DNA of 64,000 bases, taken from the NCBI GenBank assembly GCA_030490835.1, contig CM059972.1, forward strand, positions 30,917,452 through 30,981,451, written 5' to 3'. A program made the position numbers and the translations under genes. Shown here in pieces: positions 10,975-20,342 of the stretch. Each line of letters starts with the position of its first letter. Position 1 is the first letter of the stretch. This DNA comes from Annona cherimola (taxonomy: Eukaryota > Streptophyta > Magnoliopsida > Magnoliales > Annonaceae). A model generated the notes under the pieces. That model worked only from the letters and a program-made list of their open reading frames with translations, was not told the origin of the DNA and made no database searches.

Positions 10975-11110
10975 TCGCGCGCGGAGTCGACTTTGCCCTA
11001 GGCGAAGTCGACTTCGGTCCCTCGGAGTCGACTTCGCCTGGGAGCGGAGTCGACTTCGACCCTGGCGGAGTCGACTTCACTTCTGAAGTGGAGTCGACTT
11101 GACTCATCGA
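10975..11110. repeat. GTCGAC palindrome cluster upstream of the extra ORF
   Basis: Six GTCGAC sites in about 130 bp within gGAGTCGACTTc-type units, the same motif as in the LTRs. It lies between RNase H and the extra ORF. A purine-rich tract (10733-10960; CT-rich on the element's sense strand) separates it from the ORF start. Confidence 0.8.
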
Positions 11111-11150
11111 CTTGACATTTTTCAATTGTAATTTTCTTATTTAATTTTCC

Positions 11151-12374
11151 CTAATTTAGCTCTATCATACCCATATCATTCCTAATTTTATAAAATGATT
11201 CTTTGGCTAATGGTTTGGTAAAGATATCAGCAATTTGGTTTTCAGTTTTCACATATTCTAAACATACATCATGATTTTCAACATGCTCACGAATAAAATG
11301 GTGTCTCACATCAATATGCTTAGTTCTTGAATGCAGTACAGGATTTTTAGTCAGACAAATTGCACTTGTATTATCACATCTAATAGGAATATTAACATAA
11401 TCAATGCCATAATCTTTCAATTGTTGTTTCATCCAAAGTAATTGGGCACAACAACTACCGGCGGCTATGTATTCAGCTTCCGCGGTAGATAGTGCAACAC
11501 TTGTTTGTTTTCTTGAATACCATGAAACTAACATATGTCCAAGAAACTGACAAGTTCCACTGGTACTTTTTCTATCTACCTTATATCCAGCAAAATCTGC
11601 ATCCGAATAGCCGATTAAATCAAAGGTTGTCCCCTTTGGATACCATAGTCCAAGATTGGCAGTTTTTATCAAATATTTAAAAATTCTTTTTACAGCAAGT
11701 AGATGTGATTCTTTTGGGCATGCTTGAAATCTAGAGCACATACAAACACTGAATAGAATATCGGGTCTAGAAGCAGTTAAATATAACAAGGATCCTATCA
11801 TGCTTCTATAAAGCTTTTGATCGATACTTTTACCGTTTTCGTCCGTGTCGATCTTGATTGTAGAGCTCATTGGAGTGTTTGCCCCTTTGCTATTCTGCAA
11901 TCCAAATTTCTTAAGCATTTCCTTGACGTATTTGGACTGGTTCAAGAATATCCCTTCACTTTGTTGCTTAATTTGCAGTCCAAGGAAGAAATTTAATTCT
12001 CCCATCATGCTCATTTCGAATTCGCTCTGCATAATCTTAGAAAATTCTTCACTTACTTCTTCCTCCATGAGATTTTCTGGCTTGAGCTCGAGTTCCTTTG
12101 GTTGTTCTTTGCCTTTTGTCTCATCTGCATCACTTAGTTCATCCTCCTTTCTCGGAGTTTGGTTAATTTCATCAAATACAACATGTATGGATTCTTCAAC
12201 AACTTGGTTTCGTTTATTGAAAACTCTATATGCTTTGCTATTTGATGAATATCCAAGGAATATAGCCTCATCACTTTTAGCATCTAATTTTCCCAAGTTT
12301 GTTTTTCCATTGTTCAAAACATAACATGTACATCCAAAAGCATGAAAATAAGAAATATTTGGTTTTCTTCCTTT
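11151..12374 (-). pseudogene. pol C-terminal part: RT-deleted, RNase H kept (element 1)
   Basis: Continues the pol frame after the TGA at 12375-12377. It begins with the end of the integrase C-terminal region ([17 protein letters not shown]). At about 12050 it jumps from an EEEVSE context into EFSKIMQSEFEMS, skipping about 768 bp (about 256 codons) present in element 2 (about 54706-55474). The missing part includes the RT fingers and palm with the YVDD active site. The join keeps the frame. The RT connection and RNase H follow ([36 protein letters not shown]). A protein from this region could not reverse transcribe. Confidence 0.88.
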
Positions 12375-13463
12375 TCATAGTTCGTATGGGGTCTTTTTCA
12401 AGATTGCTCGAATGGTGACACGGTTCAATACATGACAAGCTGTACTTACAGCTTCACCCCAAAATTTCTTGGATAGATTGCTCTCATTTAGCATAGTTCT
12501 AGCCATCTCTTGTATAGTTCTATTTTTTCTTTCTACAACTCCATTTTGTTGTGGAGTTCTTGGTGCAGAAAATGTGTGGTGAATTCCTTTTTCATTGCAA
12601 AATTCCATGAATCGTTTGTTTTCGAATTCGCCACCATGATCGCTTCTTATGGTCACAATAGTACTTTGTTTTTCATTTTGCACCAAATTTATAAAAGTTG
12701 CAAACATAGAGAAGGCTTCATCTTTACTAGCTAAGAGAATTATCCATGTGAATCTTGAAAAATCATCAACTATGACAAATACATATTTCTTTCCACCAAT
12801 GGTTAGAATGTCGGATGGCCCGTATAGATCCATGTGTAGCAATTCAAGTGGCTTGGTGGTGGAAATTTCCTTTTCGGTAGAGAAAGGCATCTTGGGTTGT
12901 TTTGATAATTGACATGCCTTACAAATCTTGTCCTTGTCATATTTCAATCTTGGTAATCCTTCTACCAAACTCTTTTTCCATAGGGTCTTTATGTTTCCCA
13001 TGTTTATATGTCCAAGCCTTTTATGCCAAACCCATGGATCATTATCTATGGCCATTAGACATTGACCATTCAATTCATCAAGTGAAACCAAATATATATT
13101 TCCATGTCTTTTACCACTAAACATGATATGCTCTCCATCAAATACATTACATATAGATGATTTAAACACAACTTTGTATCCTTTATCACATAATTGGCTA
13201 ATGCTCATTAAATTGTGTTTGAGTCCTTCAACAAACAAAACATCTTCCATGCATGCATTTGAAATACTACGTATATTTTCTTTACCTTTAATTTTACCTT
13301 TTTCATTATTGCCAAAGGCAACCATTCCATCGTTGCAAGGCTTAAGTTTGTGAAATAAGCTTCTTTCACCGGTCATATGCCTTGAGCAACCGCTATCCAT
13401 GAACCATTCATTATTTGCCTTTGCCTTAAAATATGTCTGGAAAACATAAGCAAGTAAATCTTA
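12375..13463 (-). pseudogene. Protease and integrase region of pol (element 1)
   Basis: Starts in the gag frame after the stop at 13461-13463. The aspartic protease signature [10 protein letters not shown] lies at its start. Then come the GAG-pre-integrase zinc motif (WHKRLGH...CKAC) and the integrase core, with D in HMDLYG, D in RSDHGGEF and E in [11 protein letters not shown]. The frame ends at a TGA (12375-12377) where element 2 has a Trp codon after PYEL, a typical G-to-A nonsense change. The protease N-terminal flank and integrase catalytic residues look intact. Confidence 0.88.
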
Positions 13464-15161
13464 TCTCCTTGGTACCCATTTTATGGGTCCATTTGGGTTA
13501 GTAATGTAAATCAATCTTTGTTGTTCTAACTTGGAAAGCCCAAATCTTGTGTTTCTTGGAACCCAAACTAATTTTGCACCATGGTCATATAATTTCTTAA
13601 AATTACATTTGTAAGTTTTATGACCCATTTTATTGCAGAAATTACAAGCCATAGGTAATCTTGGAGTAGGCCTCCAAGTATGCAATGGTTCAATAGTTGG
13701 TCTTCTAATCCACTTAAAATTTTTCTTTTGTGGCTTGTGTATAGATGCAGTTCTAGTTTGATATTTTTCAAGTATTTGCACATTTGATTTGCTACTTTCT
13801 CCTTGCTCAAATGTATGATATCCAAGACCTCTTTTATGTGTTTGGGAGGTCATATTCAGAAACATTTTAACGCTTTCTCCTGGATTAGAGAACTTGGCTA
13901 ATGATTCATTTAACGTTTCGTTCTCCTTTTTCAGCATATCATTTTCTTCTTTAATTTTGTCTAATTTCTCTGCAAGTTTACCATTTACAATTATTACTGC
14001 ATCACATTGTTTCTTCTTAATTGTAAACTTGCTTCCTAATTTCTTCATTTCTTCATACAATGAATCATATGCAGTTTGTAGTTCTTCTAATTCAGTACAT
14101 TTGAGGCAGTCTTGAAAAGAAGAATAACTTGATTTAGAATGGGAGAGTTTGGAACTTACCTCTTCATTGCTTGTGCATTTTGTTGAGGTAGTTTGTTCGT
14201 CTTGCTCGATTTGTGCCATGCAGCAGATTCTTGCACATTCTTCCGCCTCGATTTCATCGGTTGAGGAGCTGCTTGTTGTAGATTCCTCATCATTCACGTA
14301 CATGCCTCTTCCTTTGTATCTTTGGAATCTTTTGTTGTCCCCTCGTTCCTTTCTTTGTTCTTTTGCTTTACTTTCTTCGGGAGTTGGACATTGAGCTTGC
14401 ATATGTCCCGAACCGCCGCATCGGTACCATTTGGTTGATTCTTTCTTCTTTTCTCTGGAGGTTCTTTCCTTGAAACCTCTGAAATTTTTGTCTTTCCTCA
14501 CAAATTTCCTGAAACGTTCTGTGAGTAGGGCAATCTCGTCGTCGTTTTGTGAGGAAGAGGAGTCATCTGTGTCTTGTGCGGCTTTCAAAGCAATTGCTCT
14601 TTTGCCCCTGTGTTGATCTTCATTTCTTCTCTTGATTAGCTCATGTGACATGAGTGAGCTAATTAAGTCTTCAAGCTTTAGAGTGTTAAGGTCCTTGGCT
14701 TCTTCTATTGCAGTGATCTTTGGAGTCCATGATTCGGGTAGAGCCCTTAAGATCTTCATGACCTGCTCAGATTCAGATATAGCCTTTCCAAGACCTTTTA
14801 GAGCATTAGTAATTTTAGAAAATCTAGCAAACATTTCAGAGATATTTTCTCTTTCTAGCATTCTAAAATTTTCAAGTTCTCCAATCAAAATATTTCTTCT
14901 CGACCCTTGGACTTGAGAAGTTCCTTCATAGATAGAGGTTAGCGTATCCCATATCTCTTTGGCGGTTAAGCAAGAGGATACCCTATCATATTCAGAAGCA
15001 GTAAGAGCACAAAATAAAGAGTTCATAGCTTTAGCGTTGCTTTTAACAATTCTTACTTCCTCATCGGTCCATTTGGAAGCTCTTTCATCGATAGGCAATG
15101 TTACTCCATCTTGGATAGCAATCCAAGAATCCATGTCGGTAGCCATGATGAGTTGCTTCAT
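13461..15161 (-). CDS. gag of Sirevirus element 1
   Basis: 566 codons ending WVPRR-stop. The N-terminal half is a UBN2-type copia Gag region (WDTLTSIYEGTSQV, ENISEMFARFSKITNAL). There are two zinc-knuckle positions: the first (about residue 245) reads WYRCGGSGHMQAQC, so its first Cys is replaced by Trp. The second (about residue 506) is a complete CNFCNKMGHKTYKC. A coiled-coil-like stretch lies between them. The start MKQLIMATDMD lies about 150 bp after the 5' LTR and is the first good ATG in frame. Gag would form the particle and bind RNA; the damaged knuckle may weaken RNA packaging. It shares one frame with pol apart from the stop codon. Confidence 0.88.
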   Translation of the reverse strand: MKQLIMATDMDSWIAIQDGVTLPIDERASKWTDEEVRIVKSNAKAMNSLFCALTASEYDRVSSCLTAKEIWDTLTSIYEGTSQVQGSRRNILIGELENFRMLERENISEMFARFSKITNALKGLGKAISESEQVMKILRALPESWTPKITAIEEAKDLNTLKLEDLISSLMSHELIKRRNEDQHRGKRAIALKAAQDTDDSSSSQNDDEIALLTERFRKFVRKDKNFRGFKERTSREKKKESTKWYRCGGSGHMQAQCPTPEESKAKEQRKERGDNKRFQRYKGRGMYVNDEESTTSSSSTDEIEAEECARICCMAQIEQDEQTTSTKCTSNEEVSSKLSHSKSSYSSFQDCLKCTELEELQTAYDSLYEEMKKLGSKFTIKKKQCDAVIIVNGKLAEKLDKIKEENDMLKKENETLNESLAKFSNPGESVKMFLNMTSQTHKRGLGYHTFEQGESSKSNVQILEKYQTRTASIHKPQKKNFKWIRRPTIEPLHTWRPTPRLPMACNFCNKMGHKTYKCNFKKLYDHGAKLVWVPRNTRFGLSKLEQQRLIYITNPNGPIKWVPRR

Positions 15162-15295
15162 ACAAAGCTTCTAATATCCAAAATTGTTCCCATCAAACAA
15201 CGGTGGCCTTGTAAAGGATTGGCCTTCAGCAAATGCGGGAACGGAAGTAGATTGGGATGCCATATTAATAAGATCTCTTTGGTAAACTCAAAGAA

Positions 15296-15309
15296 CCGCT
15301 TTGATACCA
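15296..15309 (-). other. Primer binding site of element 1 (tRNA-iMet type)
   Basis: The minus strand reads TGGTATCAAAGCGG two bases after the 5' LTR. It matches the complement of the 3' end of initiator tRNA-Met (TGGTATCAGAGC), with one difference. Confidence 0.88.
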
Positions 15310-15311
15310 CT

Positions 15312-16955
15312 TGTTGGTCCCGAGTTGATGGCTAAACCCAAGAGGGGAGGGGTGAATTGGGTTCTTTAAAAAATAATCTTCTTTCGTAAATTATAAACTC
15401 TTAACCCCTTGAAAATTTAATCCCCTTTGAAAGCAAATGAAGAGCAAATAAGATAAAGCAGTAAAAATAAATAGAACACAAGATTTATAGTGGTTCGGGC
15501 AAACCTTCCCTACTCCACTCCTCCAAGCTCACACTCCGTTGTGACTTGGGTTCCACTATGTATTCCTCGAATACACTTAGAGACACCGCTCTCTTCTAGA
15601 TTCCAGCTCTAGGGGGCATAAGCAAACACTTACACAAGTAGGTGATGAGTCTCACTCCAATCACCCTACTTTGCATACACTTGATCTTAGCTACTCAAGC
15701 TAAATCAAGATTTATACAACAAGACTTTGAAAAAGAAAAACTACACTTTACAATGATGTGTAGACAAGTTTGAGCTCGAGGAAGAATTCAGAAGCAGCTT
15801 GGATGATTCTTGATGAAGCAGCTTGCATCCTGAAACTTTCTTCTTCTTTAGAATGTATATGGACCACTCAGAAATAGAGAAAAGCAAATAGGATTCCTTT
15901 CTAGATCTTCTTTTCTCTCTTTGGACTTTGTAGAGTATATAGTAGTGTCTTGTAATGTTCTTGTGTGTTTTTACGTTCATTTGAGGGTCCTTATATAGAA
16001 AGAGAAGGATTTGAACGTTGTAGAGGTGGTTGGCGCGCAATAAATGAACTCCAACGTTCGAAAATTCGAACGTTATACCCAAGTCGAAGATGGAGTCGAC
16101 TTGGCCTGCGACTTGGCTTCCAAGTCGCACCTGGAGTCGACCTCGTGTGCGACTCCAGTTCTTCAGATTTCCAAGTCCGAGTCTTGGGTCGACTTGGCTT
16201 TCAGACTTCGACTCAAGTCGAACCTGAAGTCGACTTGACCTGCGACTTGGCTCGGGTTTTGCTGAAAACACCTTGATCTTCTTGAACTGGCTTGAACTTT
16301 GTAAAAATGGTCTTCATGACTTGGATATTGCTTCATTTGAAATAAGCTTGAAGATTAGCTTTAGACTTGATAGACTTGATTTGAACTTTGAATATGAATC
16401 TTAGCTTTTGATCTTCAAGAAACTTCAGTTGCTTTTTGAGAATGAACTTTGCATCCTATTTGGATTTGATAAAGTCCAAATGGATCCTTGGAATAAGCTT
16501 GAAACTTCAATCTTCAAGTCTGAACTCCTCAAGTCGAAGTTGGAGTCGACCTCGTCTGCGACTTCGCCCAAGTCGCACCTGGAGTCGACTTCGCCTGCGA
16601 CTTCGTTATGTTCATTTCCCCTTTTCAGCTCTGGATGCTCCAAGTCGATGCTGGAGTCGACTTCGTCTGCGACTTGGTTTCCTAAGTCGCACCTGGAGTC
16701 GACTTGGCCTGCGACTTCACTTGCTTGTTTTCTATTTTCAATACTATCCACCTTTTTCCATTTGAAGTCGACTTAGGTATCGACTTCACCTCAAGTCGAA
16801 GTCCAAGTCGACTTGGTAATCGACTTGACTTCTTTGTTTTCCTTAAACACTTGGCAAACTCATTAGTACACTTTATATACTCAAATTAGTCTTTGTTTAA
16901 TCATCAAAACTTATGCTTTGGTCAATTTGTTTTGTTTTGAACATTGTTTCCAACA
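15312..16955 (-). repeat. 5' LTR of element 1
   Basis: 1644 bp, the upstream LTR in element orientation. It holds the TATA box at 15991-16000 (complement), expected to drive transcription toward lower coordinates, and the same GTCGAC clusters (about 16090-16245 and 16540-16830). Confidence 0.95.
15991..16000 (-). promoter_or_regulatory. LTR TATA box (5' LTR, element promoter)
   Basis: The minus strand reads TTCTATATAA. It is identical to the 3' LTR motif at 7789-7798. In the 5' LTR it is the likely transcription start signal of the element. Confidence 0.6.
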
Positions 16956-17200
16956 ATAGAAACACAATAATATTCAAAGAATTCATTATTTCTATTGGTA
17001 GATTTCAACTTCTTTTAGTTTAAGAGTAATCCGAATTCAACTCAAAATTAAGACTAAAATTAATGCTAACTTGGTCTGAACCCAACCCGAACCTGAATTC
17101 TAATATTATTGTTTGAATTTTTTAGTTTCACCTAAACCTAGTAGGCTTGGGGTTATGGTTCACTTAAACTTGATACAGCTTGATCTGAGTTGCGCCCTTA

Positions 17201-18768
17201 TTCATGGATCGAAGTATCTTTTCTATAATTTTAATATACACATAAATATGGCCAATACACATCTTTTATTTAGATACAACTTGTTCTCCAAGTGAAATGA
17301 TTTTATAAAGTATTATTTTATTCTAATAATTATGTCAATAAATCTAAGTTTTTTCCTAATTTACACATGAATATATCTATTTGGAGCAAATATAACTGTA
17401 CACATTTTGATTTCAATGAAACTAAGTCTCATAACCAAACAAATAATATTAAATACAATGAATAAATTTAATTTTCCATTAGTCATCACATTTTAAAAAT
17501 AGATTAGAGTTAAGTAAAATCACTTCTATGTAATCCGATTAAATAAAAACAAACCTATATATTAATAGCTTCAGTATATATCATCCTACCAATTCAATTC
17601 TGTAGGTTGATCTAATTTGGGCCTCCATCTTGATCATTTTTTCAAATTCAATCCATCTTTTGTATTTCTACTTATTTTTCTTATGTAATAAAAATGATAT
17701 CAATTGGACTTATGTAAAATCACTTAGATCTATGCACTAAAATTTCTGAATGTTACGAAATCATATATGATTATTATTTTAGATAAAATAAAAGTTTTAG
17801 ATAGTTTAGATATTAAATTAGGATCTTATGGATTCTTATAGTAAACAAATTATTTTTAATAGATTTAAAATCACTCTTATGTTATTGTTAATTTTGACAA
17901 TGATACAAGTTATAAATTAATATATATTTTGTATATAAGTAAAGCAAATAGTACCAAATACAAACGATATACTAGAATTGACAAAATAATCAAAATAAGG
18001 CCTAAACTAGATCGTCTTACTAAAGTGAGTTGGTAAAATGGGTTTTATTGAAGTTATCATCATATATGCACGAAAGCTCTATCATGCTATGAAATTATAT
18101 AGAATCATGATTATAAATAGAATGAATATTTTAGATATTTAGATATTAAGTGAATATTTTAGATATTTAGATATTAAGTTAAGATCTTATAGGATTCTTA
18201 TAATAAATAAATTATGTTTAATGAATTTAAAATCACTTGTAAGTGACTTTTAATTTTGAAAACGCTATAAGTCATGAATTAAGATGACTTTTGGCATCTA
18301 GACGAAAGAAAGTAGTGCTAAATATACTCAGTGGTTTAAATTAAACAAACCGATCAATATGGGGGCCTAAAATAGACTATCCTACTAAAATGAATTAGCG
18401 GGACATGACGCACCGAAGTTATCCTCTCTTTCTCATTCTTTATATATACAGGACTCTGCTTCTATGTAACTCTTTTCATTTTTAATATTTTAATAGTTTA
18501 TGAAAAACTCACTTGTCTATTATTTAGTATTATTTTTATTATTATAAAAACTCTTTCATTCTTTTAGTATCACTTAATATGGGCCCCAACTATAAATATG
18601 TAAAATCAACATAATAAAACGATTTAATACTAAATATTAATTTTAAAGTAGAATTTTCAATGTTTAAAATATCACTAATATATAGATAAATAATTCTATA
18701 AAGTATTATTACATTCTAAAACATATATAAATATATCTAAATATTTTTCCTAAATTACACATAAATAT
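17201..18768. other. AT-rich intergenic sequence
   Basis: No gene seen. It aligns with 38918-40453 and, from about 17430, with 58374-59684. A local direct repeat at about 18121-18180 ('gaatattttagatatttag' twice) is unique to this copy. Confidence 0.6.
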
Positions 18769-20342
18769 GGATAATTTGCAAATATACCTACGTAGTTTGA
18801 ACATAATTTCATATATACCCACATACTTTGAGTAATACAGACTACCCTTATATAGTTTCACCAAAATTACATATATACCTACGAATCCTCTTTTCCTTTA
18901 ACTACTGTTAATAGATGGCTTGAAACTTTAGATAATGACAAAAGCAACCCCGTATCAAAGTATTATAAGAATCTTTCAGTTATATATATGGAAGGTGATT
19001 CACAATGGTTAATTGCACGAGTAACGATGCTTCTCTTATGAAGTTATAATTCACATTGTTGGATATGGCAGATGCAACACACATCATTGGATTGTACACG
19101 AGTTTTCACACAAATAATCTGTATGGCAACATAGCGTGGATTTCTTCAAAAATTTGCTCTTAGATCCCTCCTCTTCTAACCTCTTCCTGCATGGTCGAAA
19201 TTGTCTCCCGTGGCTGGCCATCGAATATTGCTAGATTCTAACAAGGTAAGGTAGAATTGTCAGCCTTTTAGATCTACCCGACTAGTAGATATCAATAAGT
19301 AGGATTCTTGCTTACAACCATTAATATTCTTCAAACATGGTGATTCTTCTTCTTAAATAGTGGCCAATTTCCCCTATTACTTGGCTAGATTCAACTAGTG
19401 GCATTCGAAATGGTGGCTTGCCAAATTTGGTTCAAGTAGTTGACTTCATTTTCACCAGGTGATGGCTATTATTAGTTGGTGGCTAAAAGGGGTGGATGTG
19501 AATCTACAATCATGAAAGGAGCTAGATTGATATTAGGGTGATCAACTTTTGGTTTCTTGAGGCTGGTCACTGATGGGCTTGGATGGATTTAAGTGGTAGA
19601 AAATTTTTTACTTGTCAAATTTACTGGTCATAGTGAAGAAGATGAGCTCCCTTTGCTTATTTAATAGTTTGTTGTGGTGACTTTTGACGGACCAGCTTCA
19701 GAAAATGGGGTAACAAATAACAACGACATTTGACTCCAGTAATGGGGAACATGGTGTTGTTGCTTCCTTCAGATCATTCTCTTCCTATCCTTCCCTATTG
19801 CCTTCCTCCATCATTCTCACGAAATCGTCGTATCCCACTGGACCATCCCCATCCGAGCTAATCGTTTCGATTTCCTACGAGTTGAAATGCTAGTTGCTAT
19901 CAGTTGGTAATTCCCAATGTCGTTTTACTTATATACATGAAGTTCTCCGTGAAACTAATGCAACTCAATCTATTGCTATGTTGCCGATGATTTATTGGAT
20001 AATAAAATTCATATGAATGGGTGTAAGATCAACATTGTTGTCAAGGGGAAGAATGGTTGTGACAGAAAAAGGGCAAATGGGCACAGCGATGAGGAAGCTT
20101 TACTGCGGACGAGAGATAGGTAAACCAACAAAGCAAATGGTGAAAATGCGTAGCCAATTCATGCTTGAAGGGTGATTTTAGAATGAAAATTTAACTTGAT
20201 GGGATTTATCCGGCCATTTAATGTCGGTCGTTAACATGAATATATATGTAATTTGGTAAAACTCTACGGGGATTATCTTTTATTCATGAAACTATATAGG
20301 TATCTATGCAGTAAATTATGTGAGTATATTTATAAATTATCC
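18769..20342. mobile_element. MULE-like element with long TIRs (Pack-MULE candidate)
   Basis: The terminal regions are reverse complements over roughly 110 bp: GGATAATTTGCAAATATACC at the left and its counterpart ending AAATTATCC at the right, with a matching inner 'tatatagtttca' block. The 7-mer taaatat flanks both ends (18762-18768 and 20343-20349), compatible with an eroded 9-bp MULE TSD. No transposase. The interior contains an EF-hand coding fragment (19785-19880). The copies at 40454 and 59685 keep the left TIR but lost the right one. Confidence 0.6.
19785..19880 (-). pseudogene. EF-hand (calmodulin-like) gene fragment, copy 1
   Basis: The minus strand encodes an EF-hand loop and exiting helix (DGDGPVGYDDFVRMMEEG). 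The frame is closed by TAG at 19785-19787 and has a TAG just upstream. The loop has Asp at positions 3 and 5, Gly at 6 and an acidic residue at 12. Position 1 is Ser. It lies inside the MULE-like element, which suggests capture of a host calmodulin-like gene 3' end. Confidence 0.55.

Larger units (their letters stand above)
7110..16955 (-). mobile_element. Complete Sirevirus-type Ty1/copia retrotransposon (element 1)
   Basis: An element of 9846 bp bounded by TGTTGG...CCAACA and flanked by a perfect 5-bp TSD, ATAGA (7105-7109 and 16956-16960). The site exists unoccupied, with a single ATAGA, at about 38675 in the duplicated segment. In element order: 5' LTR (15312-16955), PBS, gag, PR-INT, truncated RT, RNase H, extra ORF, PPT, 3' LTR (7110-8753). 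Domain order, the second zinc knuckle in gag, long LTRs, repeated PPT-like motifs and a 3' ORF fit the Sirevirus (SIRE/Maximus) lineage. It lacks the RT core and has several stops, so it is non-autonomous. The LTRs differ at three positions, indicating very recent insertion. Confidence 0.93.
6247..17200. mobile_element. Old non-autonomous hAT element, split by a Sirevirus
   Basis: The left end 'cagagatgcaatttggtacc' and right end 'gatctgagttgcgccctta' match the termini of the intact hAT at 25113-29347, and about 150-200 bp of each subterminal region is recognisably related. Flanking 8-mers ttaatgga (6239-6246) and ttcatgga (17201-17208) differ at one base, fitting a decayed 8-bp hAT TSD. Without the Sirevirus (7110-16955 plus one TSD) the element is about 1.1 kb, as in its duplicate at 37799-38917. 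No transposase is present. Confidence 0.7.

Noticed and set aside
13401..13475. Possible intron between gag and pol (GTACC...TTTTCCAG)
   Set aside because: It would be only 37-39 nt in the two elements, shorter than normal plant introns, with a weak donor.
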